A DNA stretch of 64,000 nt from Sinotaia quadrata (lineage: Eukaryota; Mollusca; Gastropoda; Architaenioglossa; Viviparidae). A model generated the notes under the pieces. That model did not search any database. It was given only the letters and a program-made list of their open reading frames with translations, and was not told the DNA's origin. The stretch spans positions 105,599,135 through 105,663,134 of the forward strand of contig CM054180.1 in assembly GCA_028829895.1 (NCBI GenBank). Direction: 5' to 3'. This document shows positions 26,966 through 39,245 of the stretch, piece by piece; positions within the stretch are counted from its first letter, which is position 1, and each line of letters starts with the position of its first letter. Made by a program: the position numbers and the translations under genes.

Positions 26966-28415
26966 CGTGCAAAGTGTTACTGGATGCGATTTTCAGTGCA
27001 ATATTTAAGTTATTAACACACACAATTTAGCAGAAAGAAAAACTAAGTGAGGAATTAAAAGTTAATGAATAGATAACTCTAAATACAAAGTTTCGGTGTA
27101 TGGATTTATTTACTTGCAGCTAATCCTAACCCTAATATACTCTAAAAGTTCTTAACCCTAACCTTTCTCTAAAATAAATTACGACAATTGTGTACGGAGT
27201 TGTTGGATCTTCGCTACACAGCCGTTGTGTAGAGACACTCCCAAAATAAAATATGCGACCCACCTTATTTGTATTGAAAAGTGCCTCTATAATATCCACG
27301 TAAATCATCTTTAGTGTTTTATAACAGCCTTTTATCCCCTGGGTCCATTCAACAACCAGCCATTAAAAAAGTATTCCTAAAGAAGAAATATAATGCCGCG
27401 AATTTAAATCAAGTTCTAAACAATAATTTCAATGAAAGGAATTTGCACAGTAGAGTCTATTTGCATTTTTGCAAGGGCAGTAACCCAACGCAGAAAGTAC
27501 ACAACGTAAAGCCATACCAGAGGACGCCATACAAGCACATACACACGCACGCACGTAGCCACACATTAAACAAACACACACCCTCTGTCACTCTCTCACC
27601 CTACCGTTTTCGCATAATTCATTACACCTTTTACCAGTACAGTTGACTTTCTTAGAGGTATATTAATGGGTACTCCCAATATTTCTTCATAATTTAACGG
27701 AAGCATTGAAAAGGGTTGTTTTGTTTCGATTCTGCAATCCTATTACTTCTACCGACATACAATGATATTGGAATCTTCGTATCCCTTCCCCCCTCAAAAT
27801 AAAAAAAAAATCTTTTCACATCCGAAGTACCGTTAAGAGTATGAACAAGGTTTATTTTCTCGTTTTAAGAGACGACAGAAAACTAACACTGGTTTTTAAT
27901 CACAGCCATATAATTCACTTGAGAGATCTGTCTCCTGTCATTGCGTTGCTTTAAAGAAATGAGCTTATACTACAAATGAAAGGGTTTACCTGCGGAGATG
28001 AGAGTCTTCATTTTAAAGGTTTTGGAACAAAAAGAAATTGTCAATCCCCCCCCCCCTTACCTATCCCTTCTCGCCCAAACATTTTTTAATTAAAAATATT
28101 TGTACTAATTACAATTTGCAAGATGCTTGTTTTAAATTTAATTTACTAGTTTATTTCTCTGTCTGTCCCTCCCTCCCGTTAGATATATGTACCCAATCGC
28201 CTATCTGCTACGAAGAACAATCTACCTGTACTACCGTCCATAAATGGGTTTATCCCTCTGTCCACCTTTCTTTGTATGTACTTCTCATTTCGTCATTCAC
28301 TGTAGCGTAACGCAGAGGACAGAAGACTCCTAATACCTTAAAATTTAGTCGATTTGTTTTAAAGTTTCCACAGGTTTCTATAAAGTACACTAATGATTAT
28401 TTTCGTTGTTTTTTT
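26966..28415. other. No recognisable gene; degenerate CCCTAA motifs
   Basis: Near 27122-27168 the motif CCTAACCCTAA and further CCCTAA-like hexamers occur with spacers. The rest is unique, with A and C runs at 27800 and 28046. Confidence 0.4.
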
Positions 28416-28480
28416 TATGTATAGTTTATCTAGCCTATATATTTTTAATGTATAGTTTATCTAGCCTATATATTTTAGTG
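28416..28480. repeat. Tandem duplication, 31-bp unit
   Basis: Two copies of ATGTATAGTTTATCTAGCCT followed by ATATATTTT. Confidence 0.88.
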
Positions 28481-31400
28481 ATTTTACGCTTATAATGTTG
28501 ATTACAAATCTAATCGACTTATTAGGCCTTTTTGGAGTCGAACAGGTTTAATGGCAGACCTAAGTTATTACAACCTTTGCCACCAATTCCGAGAACTGCT
28601 TTGTGACCTTATACTTTGTTACACATATACATATCACTAAATCCTACTCCTCGTTTTTCACCCACTAAGAAAAAAAAATTCAAAAAAAAAAATAATTCAT
28701 TTAGAAAACTGGCAAATGACACTGCAATAGTTAGTCTTCAAAAAATATTTAATTCGGAAATACACACTAGATAAGCTCAGTGAAACACACGAGAATGCTT
28801 TGGAAACGTTGACAAACTGTGTGAAGGCCTGCACATTTTTGAGTCTAATTACGCTATAATGCGAAAATGAAGAACAGAATATATTTAACACCATGGTGAC
28901 AGGTCAAAGTCAAAGTCTCTTAATTCAGATTTAAAAGAAGTCCGATAACCCTCCAAAAAAATCCAACAAAGAATACTTCACCACACCCTCAAAACTCCCC
29001 TATGCACCCCCCCCAAGAGTTTTGCCAAATAAATAACATCTAGGCCTCCCACCCCATCTCACCCTCCAGATAAATAAAATACCGCTCAAACAATAAGATT
29101 TTTAAATATTCTCCCCCCTCCCCCGCACGAATAACTGGATAGACTTTTAACAGTTTCACTTTGTGTTAAACTTGTACAACGTTTGTGGGATAGAAATGAA
29201 GTTGACTTTAGTGCTTTTAAGTACGCAAATTTAAAGAAGGCTTGAAATTTAATTAGATTTAATTTTTCCGCTTACACATTAATTGTCTCTGAAAATAGAA
29301 AAGGAACACACACAAACACGCATGGGTGCACACGCGTATTGAATTAACAGGGCGATATTGACAGGTCGAGGAAACGTCGTGCTTATTGTGTTCATCCTAG
29401 AGGTTTTCATTTTGCACTAAGAGTAAGAGTAATGTCCCTTTAATGGCAACTTTAGGTTACGCTCGTCGGAGAGGAATATTCGGTGTTGCAACTTAATGTA
29501 CTGCTGCAATATAACTCGGGGCTAGAAGCCAGAAACTCGGTCCTTTAGAAAAGACTATTTTACTGTAAGACTAAAGAATAAACGACAAAATACACCATAT
29601 GCACGCCCTCATTTCGAAGCTTTGTTTTAAGGCATTGTTGACACGTGCGTACGAATTTCTGCGGAAGACACGTAGGTCTATAACTCTATATTAATGGGTG
29701 CACGCATAGATGTCTTGTTTGTACATTTCAGCTTTGCGATCTACATCATTAAGTATAAGCGTCTTGTGTATGTCCATGCGTGTGCCTGTAGCTGCGTGCG
29801 CAGTTGTGCGTATAACTGTGCTTATAAATATGTCCATACTGTGAGTTTAAATGCATACGCTTGTAGGTCTAACTCGTCCGTGCGTGTTCTATAGCATTTG
29901 TTTGTCACTACACGCGTGTTTATATGTGTGTATGCTTTTGCGTGCATCTGTGCAGGTGATTGAAAGGAGTGGGGTATAACGACTGGGGGGTTAGGGTGGA
30001 GAGGGGATCAAACTTTACAACATTTAGTTTGGGTCCTCCCCAACAAAAATCCATGACGACTGAAATCAAAAGACCGTTTTGGTAAGCAAGCACTGAATAC
30101 CTGTCCTGATATTACCACCCGGGACCCGCTAATAGAAAATGATGTAGGTCCTCTTTGCACGGACCCAATTTATTCTTATTGACTTATCGCCTGTCGTCAA
30201 TCTTTTCCGCTCAGTGGCTAATTTATTGTCTTCTAATCTTTCCCAGCTGATTTTAATTAATTACCTGTCTGACTGGATAAAAGGCGACATAGCTAACACA
30301 TTTAGTTGTGATGTAAAACAGAGACGTTTCATTTGAGCTTTTTTACCCTTGCACGTCTGTCATTAGTTAACATTAGTTAACAATGCACTGCATTACACAC
30401 AAAGAACTACGCGCAAGATTTATTACAACACACCAGACACCTGAGAGCGAAATATGAAGCAAGACAATCCTTAGGGCCTCTCCCTTGCACGGTAGTTCAA
30501 CAATGACGGGGCAGGGGGGGGAGGAAGAGGGGGGAATAATATCTGTGCGCAGACAAATCACTGAACTACAAACCGATTTGTGGTTTCAGCGCAAACAGTT
30601 TTGCAAACTAACCACTGATGGCCAGGCAGAAAACAATGCTGCACTGATAGATTTTAGTGCGTGAGAACTCGTTTAGTGTTAAGCAGTGAATGAAATAATT
30701 ACATAAAGACCTAAGACAACTTTAATGTCACCTTAACCTAGTGAAATAATCTCACTTACCTTGGAAGTTCAAGCTTCGTTAAAGTATATGTTGCATGGGG
30801 GTGGGGTGGGGAGGAAGGTTCAGCGGTGTAACTTTAAGCCGGAATCAAGCCTGTAATTTTATCGAACAGTCCTCTGAAGACCAGACAAACACAACTTGAG
30901 TAGACGCAGACGACTTTTCGCTGACCGCCATAATCCAAAACACCAACACAGAAAGTGGGGTACGCCTTCCGACAACACAGGTAGACTGGGTTACGTTGTA
31001 GATAAGTTAATCTTGATCGTGAAGATCGCTCACTTAAGATGTCACTCACTATTCAAGCAGAAGAACCCGAAAAGAATAACACACTTGGGTACGATATCAG
31101 TGGGAAAGAACTCTCGCTCAACGTACACAGTGCGAAGGCAACAGGTTGGTTGTCTGCCCATGTGCTGTCATTCTTCGGAGCGCACGTACGGTTAGAACAG
31201 CGGGGTTTTGCGACGAATTCGTCAGAGGTCAAGGTTATGTGTTACACTTAATTGCTTCTCAGCATTTATTCCTCGGCTTTATCTGCTACGTGACAGAAAT
31301 AGCGGAAGACGATTAGAACTATAACTGCAACAAAACAAAAACAACTCTTACAGAACTCAGTGCTATTAGCTCTAGCACAGAACAAATACGAGGGTACATG

Positions 31401-32024
31401 AATGTTTGTTACTGAGTAATCACTATATAGTAAATGAGTGACGTATTTGTACACTTAGTATGCTGTAATGAGTTATGGTAATTAAGACACGTTTACTGTG
31501 TACGTCAATATTATGCAATACCAAGTAACATGTGTTAATATGCAATTCAACAGAAATACTCAGTGCTAGCATTAAAAAACCTATAAATGTACAGTGTGGA
31601 CACATTCATTTTTTTACATGCCTAATATTACTAAAGACTTACTGATGAATATAAAAAGAATTTAATGCGTACAATACTTTCGCATATTATTCTGTTTTCA
31701 TATATATATATAAATATTTCATGAATTCAGGATTTGGGAGGACAACTGTTACGTCTTCAGAGAGCAGGATATACAAGCGTTATCTCCCTGAGAAAGCTCC
31801 GATGAAAAAGCCCGCATCATGGCAGATCTACTTTATTTCTCGAAACACTGTAGAAGAATTAATTCGGGAGATCGATGGACTCCTTGTTATTATTGATTAG
31901 CTGCTTAATGACTAAAATAATAGATATCCCTATAACTAGATTAATAAAATAAAAGTGCTCATATTCTTAAGAAGTATTTGCCTGGACGAAAATAAACTTT
32001 TAATTTTTATACTCTACTGTTTTT
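28481..32024. other. 3.5 kb without recognisable gene
   Basis: Polypyrimidine patches at 29005-29130 and G-rich patches at 29970-30010 and 30510-30535. Frames at 29694-29894, 30896-31251 and 31266-31605 overlap on both strands and carry no family motif. Confidence 0.4.
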
Positions 32025-32560
32025 CTTCTCTCTCTGTCCCTCATGTCTTCTCCTTTCAGCTCTCTGCTTGTTTCTCTTCTGTCTCTCTTTTATTTTTCTC
32101 TCTGCCTGTTTCTCTTATGTCTATCTTTTATTTCTCTCTCTCTGCCTGCTTCTCTTATGTCTATCTTTTATTTTTTCTCTCTGCCTGTTTCTCTTATGTC
32201 TATCTTTCATTTTTCTCTCTCTCTCTTTGCCTGTTTCTCTTATGTTTCTCTTTTATTTCTCTCTCTCTTTCTGCCTGTTTCTCTTCTGTCTCTCTTTCAT
32301 TTCTCTCTCTCTCTCTCTCTCTGCCTGTTTCTCTTTCATTTCTCTCGCTCTCTGTCTGTTTCTCTTCTGACTCTCTTTAATTTCTCTCGCTCTCTGCCAG
32401 TTCCTCTTCTGTCTCTTTTTCATTTCTCTCGCTCTCTGCCTGTTTCTCTCCTGTCTCTCTTTCATTTCTCTCTCTCTCTCTCTCTTGTTTCCGTTATGTA
32501 TCTCTTTCATTTCTCTCGCTCTCTGCCTGTTTCTCTTATGTCTCTCTGTTACATTCCAGT
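32025..32560. repeat. CT-rich minisatellite, unit about 45-60 bp
   Basis: Ten or so units built on CTGCCTGTTTCTCTTATGTC and TATCTTTTATTTCTCTCTC. All three + frames stay open (up to 175 codons, Ser/Leu/Phe-rich) because the array is pyrimidine-rich; this is not a gene. Confidence 0.9.
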
Positions 32561-32992
32561 GTTTGTTTAGAGATCCTGTCTCAGCATGAGGATTTAAAGA
32601 TTGATAATTCTTAACATTACACCTATGCTGAAGACAGACTGGTTGCCAGACTCACCCTTCATGATTTTGTGTGTGATAAGCCTCCAGCTTAATATGTCAC
32701 AAAACATTTTTATCAGTCACAACTTATGGGACATGTTTGATGCAATGCTTTAAGTCGACTGTATACCACCAATGAATTATTACATTAATTAATTAATTAA
32801 TTAATTAATTAATAAAACATGAAAAGAACACCACTACCACTATCACGACACAGGTACTCGAAGTATTTTGCTTTTACAGCCTATAGTTTATTCTCTGAAC
32901 AGAAAAAAATAATCTGTTGCCTGTAGGGCTTGCGTATCTAAACACAATACTGGCCATTTAAAAATAGCAAAATGAAAGCGACCGTTTAATAT

Positions 32993-32996
<4 letters not shown>
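32561..32996. other. No gene; (ATTA)n tract
   Basis: Unique sequence with (TTAA)n at 32784-32813 and nothing else recognisable. Confidence 0.5.
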
Positions 32997-33078
<82 letters not shown>

Positions 33079-33235
33079 TACAAACCATATATACAGACAG
33101 ACAGACAGACATAATATACATATATAGATACATATATACATACTACATACATACATACAGACAGACAGGCATACATATATACATACATACAGGCACACAT
33201 ACATACATACAAACAGACAAACAGACAGAAAGAGT
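32997..33235. repeat. (GA)n followed by CAGA/CATA repeats
   Basis: About 39 GA dinucleotides (32997-33075), then irregular ACAGAC and ATACAT tetranucleotides to 33235. Confidence 0.95.
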
Positions 33236-33396
33236 AATAAAATAAGTTATAGTTTCCACTTTAATCTATAATTATTGGAAATCAGAATTGAGAAAAGTAA
33301 AACGCAATAACACTAATGTCTTCATTTCACTAGTTTTACAGTGACAGGTAAGTCTGAGGAAAAGAGCAGTTAGTATTTGAGTTCTTTATTGTTTCT

Positions 33397-33993
33397 TTAT
33401 AGTTTTTTGTTTGTTCGGCAAACGAAGGAGAAATTGTCTTGTGTACGTGCTTTTCTATTCTCATCTTTGTTGCCAGGCAGCGGAGAAACGTTTTGCCTGC
33501 TGGAGCTGGATGTACAGTGGTCAGCTGTAAAGAGATTCCGACACTCTCCATCGCTAAAGTCCTTGGCACACTCTCCATCGCTAAAGTCCTTGGCACACTC
33601 ACCATCGCTAATGTTATTCCCACATTCTCCATCGCTGAAGGAGTTCACACACTCTCCACCTGTGAAGTCATTTCCACACTCTCCATCACTGCAAGTGTTG
33701 CTGCACTCACCATCGCTAAAAGAACTCACACACTCTCCACATTTGAAGGCATTTCTGCATTCTCCAAAACTGCAGGTGTTTCTACATCTTGCATCTGAGA
33801 AGGCGCCCGAACAATCTCCAGGTTTAAAGGCGTTCCGGCGCACTCCAAGTTTGGAAGCGTTCCCATGCTCTCCATGTCTGGAAACGTAAGCGGACTCTAA
33901 ATCCAAGTGGACATTTCTTTGTCCTTCTGCACCTCTGAACGTGTTCCTACATTTCCGCCCGTTTCCAGAGGCTTCGTTCTTTTCCATCACCAC
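33397..33993 (-). other. Open frame over a diverged 30-bp array (possible Cys-repeat protein)
   Basis: Seen: 198 codons, the core (33525-33890) made of about 11 ten-residue units with consensus GEC-x-N-x-FSD, one Cys per unit, for example CAKDFSDGEC. The ATG at 33987 follows a pyrimidine-poor acceptor-like TTACAG near 34005. Because 30 bp is a multiple of three, the + strand is also open through the array (33377-33889 reads HSPSLKSLA; 33439-33798 also). The units have diverged without stops on either strand, more than a fresh minisatellite would show. No known domain is recognised and no signal peptide is visible. It may be a coding exon, a decayed gene or a minisatellite; I cannot decide from sequence alone. 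Confidence 0.3.
33525..33890. repeat. 30-bp minisatellite
   Basis: Unit close to CACTCTCCATCGCTAAAG plus TCATTCCCACA-type filler, about 12 copies. The two copies at 33541-33600 are identical; others differ by 3-10 bases. Confidence 0.9.
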
Positions 33994-34098
33994 GGGAAGG
34001 CTGTAACCAAAGACGTACCGAAAATAAATATTGTTTAGTTGGAATTAATTTTTAAATAAAAATTCTAGGTTGGACTGCAGATATACAGCGCGGCCTTG

Positions 34099-34100
<2 letters not shown>

Positions 34101-34150
<50 letters not shown>

Positions 34151-34171
34151 ACCCACCCCCACCCCCACCCC

Positions 34172-34244
<73 letters not shown>
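34101..34244. repeat. (CA)n with CCCAC-rich centre
   Basis: Two CA tracts around a (CCCAC)n segment at 34146-34182. Confidence 0.97.
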
Positions 34245-34246
<2 letters not shown>

Positions 34247-34414
34247 ATGCATAGATGAAGGCAAATAGATACATATCCTATATATTTTATATGCGTGTCA
34301 TATTTTATTATTTTTAAATTTCTTTGTAACATCGCAGTTTCTGGCTTAAGATGAGTTCGAGTCGTTTCTTTTGTAAATATTTGTAAAAAAAATAAAAACA
34401 AGGGAAATTAATCA

Positions 34415-35375
34415 GTTTGATAAAAGACAGTTTGAGTGACTGAGAGCGAGAGGAGATTGGGATGAAAAAAGAGTATGGGTAAGAAGTATGAGATCTGAGT
34501 GGAAGAAATAAGTTGTGTGGTAAAGAACAAAGTGCGTGTGGACAAGAACGTCTGAATAGATAAGAACAATGTGTGTAAATGAGAATAATGTGTGTGCGTG
34601 TATGTACGCGCGCTCGTGTGTCAATAAGAACAAGATACGAATAGTGAGTGTATATGTAAAAGCAATGTGTGTGGTTTAGAATAACGTATGCGGATGAGAA
34701 CAATCGGTGTGGATAAGAACAATGAGTGCGTGAAGTTAAAACAATGGGTATATGGTTAAGAGCAACGTATGTGTGTGATTAAGAACAAAGAGTGCGCGGA
34801 TAAGAGCAATATGGATAAGAATAATGTGTGTGTGGGAAAGGGCAATATATGCCTGTGGATAAAAACATTGTGTGTGTGGATATAAACAATGTGTGCGTGC
34901 GTGCGTGCGTGTGCGTGTGTAGAAAAAAGCAATATGTGCCCATAAGAACGATATGTGTGGATAAAAGTAATGTATGGATGAGAACAATGTGTGTGTGTAT
35001 AAAAATAATGTGTAGATTAAAAACAATGTTTGGATAAGAACGATGCGTTTGGATAAGAACAGTGTGGATAAGAACGATGTTTGGGGATAAACAAAATAGG
35101 TGGATAAGAACGATGTGTGGGGATAAAATCAGTGTGGATAAGAACATTGTGTGTGGATAAAATCAATGTGTGGACAAGAATGGTGTGCTTGGATAAAAAC
35201 AATGTGCCGATAAAATCAATGAATCGATATCATTGTGTGTGGATAAAAATCAATGTATGTGGATAAGAACATTGTGTTTGGATAAAAACACTATGAGGAT
35301 AAGATGTGTTTGGATAAAAACAATGTATGGATAAGAACATTGTATTTGGATAAAAACAATGTGTGGATAAGAACA

Positions 35376-35434
<59 letters not shown>

Positions 35435-35455
35435 CATGTGTGTATGATAAAAAAC
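34415..35455. repeat. Degenerate 1-kb minisatellite ending in (TG)n
   Basis: Dozens of irregular units of GGATAAGAACAATGTGTGTG with variants GGATAAAAACAATG, ending in a (TG)n tract at 35379-35429. Unit length varies from about 15 to 35 bp. The minus frames rich in His/Thr/Tyr/Phe across it are artefacts. Confidence 0.85.
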
Positions 35456-36406
35456 CGCATTCTTTCATCAATAAAAGGGGTTTATTTCAATAAGAGTAAT
35501 AAGAACAGTCAGTGTGGAAAAAGTATGATAAGAATAACTGGCTGAATAAGAACATAGCGGGTGAAAGAGAAATTTGGAATGTGTGAATAAGCACAACTTT
35601 GTGGGTAAGAACAGCTTGTTCGAACAATAAAACGTTTAAAGCACCTGTAAACACATGAAAATTTGCGCAATAAATTTGTCCGGGGCAGGTGACATGTTGA
35701 ATATCAATGGTGAACGTGGAAAGTAAACAGTGCTGCCAGCGCCTTTCCGGCGACAAGAGAACAAAGCTTGGCGTACGACTGTTTCATTACTCCGTTCTGA
35801 AATCGTAAAGTTGAAGTGACGTCAGAACAAAAGTGCTTGTTACTATTTTCCCCCAAGAGCACGCAGTCATCTGATACGTCGCCGGTACTGCAAAGCGTTT
35901 GATCTGACCGGACAAGATATATAAAATTGATTCTTAAGCGCCACAGACTCGATCCCTTGGATGGCATTACGAACAGGGGTCTAGTCTGAAGGCAGGATGA
36001 TTATTATCATTAAAATTATTTGTTAATGACACGTATACCTTCGTACACAATCTCGTATAAAAAACGAAATGGAAATGAATATGTTTGCCATACGAATGAC
36101 AAGATAACTCACCAGTCGACTTACAGCAAAGTATTAGATGTCAAAAGCAGTTTGTACCAAAGACTGAATTCCTGTGGCTTACAATATGGCGACAATTTCG
36201 TTGTCGTGCTAATCGTGTACATTCAAGTACGCGACACTCAACACTCCTGTGTAATGACACACACTTATACCTATATGCCCGTACTTGTTCTGACAACAAA
36301 CAATAGGCGTGCACTGAAGTGGGAAATTAGAAACATGTGCAAAAAGCTAAGTGACCTACATTATGCACTGTGAGCGTAGCATTCAATAGTAAGAATTATT
36401 TTTCTC
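35456..36406. other. No recognisable gene
   Basis: Frames at 35704-35967 (minus) and 36020-36373 (plus, 117 codons) are of mixed composition, but I see no domain, signal peptide or splice framework. Confidence 0.4.
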
Positions 36407-36745
36407 GAATGGATGAAAACTTTTTGTTAAGGTAATTAATTTAACAAATTACTTCCCTTGAACGTGTTGAAATTATCTGTAATCGATTAAATATCAAATT
36501 CTTTCAAGTTATAAATCACGAATGAATGAAAACTTATTGTTAAGGTAATTAATTTGACAAATTATTTCCCCTTGAGTGTTGTTTAAATTATCTATAGTCA
36601 ATTTAAATATCAAATTCTTTCAAAATGTATTTCACAAACGAATGAAATCTTATTGTTAAGGTAATTAATTTGACAAATTATTCCACTTGAATGTGCTTAA
36701 ATTATCCATAGTCAATTAAATTACCAAAATCTCTTAAATTGATGC
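36407..36745. repeat. Tandem repeat, three units of about 115 bp
   Basis: Each unit starts GAATG(GATG)AAA and contains TTGTTAAGGTAATTAATTTG and ATTATCTATAGTCAATT. Unit starts are at 36407, 36520 and 36640 (spacing 113 and 120 bp). Confidence 0.9.
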
Positions 36746-37435
36746 GGACAAAAACTAATTATGGAGAAGAAAAACACGAGCAAAAAGAAACCCCAAGGAG
36801 ATGCTGGTGAAAAAGTAAACAGAAAGACTAATGTGTTTTGGTTAGTGATTTAGTGATGTAAGAAAATAGTTACTGACAACTAGATCTGTTTTCACGGTTG
36901 TGGTCACGTCTGGATTGATGACATGGATAATTAAGTGATCAATGCCTGTTGATCTGTGTTTTGGGATTTCATTCTGGTTAGAACCAAAATATATTAGAAG
37001 CATTCTTAGTTTCTCGGATCCCGGATGTCCAAATATTCGAACCCGCTAACTTTACAAGCGAACTATGTATAGTTTTAAGGCAGAACTGTTACCTAATGTT
37101 CAATCATAGGGCATCGTTTAGTTCTGCCTTAACTGCACATGGAGTAGTCTGAAACCGCCTCCCCCCCCCTTTTCTTTTTTTCTTAAGGGGCTGCTTCGAA
37201 GGGGCTGCTTCGGCTGTATCATAGAGACATACTCTCAGATGAAGACTTATGATAGAAACGTATAGATGCGTGCGAGTCTCGATCAGAGAAGAAAGTATTT
37301 GTATTAAGTGGTCATATGCAAAGGTGGTGTATTATGGCTCTCGAACACCCGCTCGGTCTGCAGCAATGTGTTTATTAAAAAAAGAATTGCTTAGAGCATA
37401 GACTTGTGCAAAGTTCTTTAACGAGGAGAAATTGT
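36746..37435. other. No recognisable gene
   Basis: Unique sequence with a C/T run at 37162-37182 and a short GGGGCTGCTTCG duplication at 37189-37211. Confidence 0.4.
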
Positions 37436-37830
37436 TTTGACTGTATTGAAATTGACTGTAATGGTATTGACTGTAATGGTATTGACTCTACTGGAATTGA
37501 CTATAATGTTATTGACTGTAATAGTATTGACTGTAATGGTATTGACTCTACTGGAATTGACTGTAATGGTATTGACTGTAATAGTATTGACTGTAATGGT
37601 ATTGACTCTACTGGAATTGACTGTAATGGTATTGACTCTACTGGAATTGACTGTAATGGTATTGACTGTAATGGTATTGACTCTACTGGAATTGACCCTA
37701 ATGGTATTGACCCTAATGGTATTGACTCTAATGGTATTGACTATTAGAGTTGACTGTAACGGTATTGACTCTATTAGAGTTGACTGTAATGGTATTGACT
37801 CTATTGGAATTGACTGTATAATAGTATTGA
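37436..37830. repeat. 15-bp minisatellite
   Basis: About 26 units of TTGACTGTAATGGTA or TTGACTCTACTGGAA. The 15-bp period keeps two + frames open: Ile-Asp-Cys-Asn-Gly repeats (37406-37747) and Val-Leu-Thr repeats (37437-37985). Confidence 0.94.
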
Positions 37831-38680
37831 GTGTATTTGCATTGATTGTATTGTTACTGGAGTTAATAGAGACTTGTACGTCTCCAGATGTAAAATTCAG
37901 CTTACTATTACTTAAATCCCGAGCTGTAGATATAGGGCTACAACCACATATTAAAATGTACTACTTTTCTGGTTTGTACATTTAAGCATTAACGACAGGA
38001 ACACTGGCACGATGTCTGTGAGTTTTATCTACTCCGGAGAGACAGTTACAGCCGAACTATAACAATGACTGACTATTGGACTCTGTCAAAATATATGGAG
38101 GAACACGAAGATTCCTGAGGACGGAATACAATTATTTGTATAAATATAAAAAGTTTAAATATAAATGTATTCTGTTCCGTGTGTACATATTCTTGTGTGA
38201 TTGTGAGAGGCTGTACGTATTTGAATATGAATAAAATTTAAAGCTGTGAATTTGATACAAACTTTAAAAACATTTACAATAAATGAAGTCTATGTCAAGA
38301 GTCCATTAAAACAAATGATCTTTGCCTAAAATTAATAAATTAACGCTAGCGGATTTTAGACATTTCATAGTATATTGTGTATATAGTAAAATAATTATTT
38401 TCTGAAATGTTTGACATGCATGACTACACAACCTCCTACCATCAGTATCATATATGTATGACTATGCAATCTCCTGCCATCAATATGCGATATGTCTGAC
38501 TACACGATCGCCTAAAGTTAAGGAGCTAGCTCTGCCTGAGTCTTAGAGCTGACTTTAATGGAGATACATATGCTGCAATTGATGTCGATGAGCTGGAAAG
38601 ACGGATGTGTGGAATGGTTACTCATGGTTTAACGTTTGCTATTTGAGTGATATTTTTCTGGACAACCATTAAAGTTAGGG
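37831..38680. other. No recognisable gene
   Basis: AT-rich unique sequence. Three short imperfect repeats (TGACTACACAATCTCCTACC-like) lie at 38418-38515. Confidence 0.4.
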
Positions 38681-38824
38681 AAAAGTTTTATTCTTATTTC
38701 ATGTCAGTAAAGGTAAGCAGTTTATGCAAAGCCTAACTTGTTGTCAGAGTCGAAAGTTTTATTCTTACTTCATGTCAGTAAACGTAAACAGTTTATGCAA
38801 AGCCTAACTTGTCAGTGTCGAAAG
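38681..38824. repeat. Tandem duplication, 71-bp unit
   Basis: Two copies of AAAGTTTTATTCTTATTTCA..TTTATGCAAAGCCTAACTTG starting at 38682 and 38753, about 90% identical. Confidence 0.92.
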
Positions 38825-39154
38825 GTGAGTGTGACCGAGGACTCTCCAGGCACACATACACGCACGTAACGCGCTAAAATATACACACACATACACACGA
38901 ATACAAACGCACTCTCACACGCACTCATACAGACATACAAAAATATACGCATACACATGTACACATTCACACAAATAGACACATTTACATACGACATCCG
39001 GACCCTGGCGATCAAGCAGGCATGTGCATGACTGTTCGATGACAAAAGACATTCTAGAGGTCATCAGGTGTGACATGGTGAAACAATGCACTGGAGATGG
39101 GGGTGGGGGTGGGGCGCGAAGAAAATTACGGCAGTGAGTATTGTACTGACTAGA

Positions 39155-39240
39155 TTTCGAACCTAATTATCTGTCTCAAATTTGTCTTTGCTGATCCACA
39201 AGATTAGTGTCTCGGTGAGAGTTCTTACCACCTCACGTGT
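39155..39240 (-). repeat. Possible tRNA-derived SINE fragment
   Basis: On the minus strand GTGGTAAGAACTCTC resembles a pol III A box and AGGTTCGAAATC a B box, about 65 bp apart. There is no foldable tRNA cloverleaf and no second copy in the window, so this is weak. Confidence 0.25.
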
Positions 39241-39245
39241 AGAGA

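Noticed and set aside
31955..32570. Plus frames of 141, 175 and 100 codons
   Set aside because: All three frames are open because the CT-rich array lacks purines needed for stops; not a gene.
34314..35471. Several His/Thr/Phe-rich minus frames
   Set aside because: Products of the degenerate GGATAAGAACAATGTG array and (TG)n.
36020..36373. Plus frame of 117 codons
   Set aside because: Ordinary composition but no signal peptide, domain, or splice partner that I can identify.
39155..39240. Functional tRNA gene
   Set aside because: A-box and B-box-like strings are present but no cloverleaf stems can be formed; kept only as a weak SINE relic.
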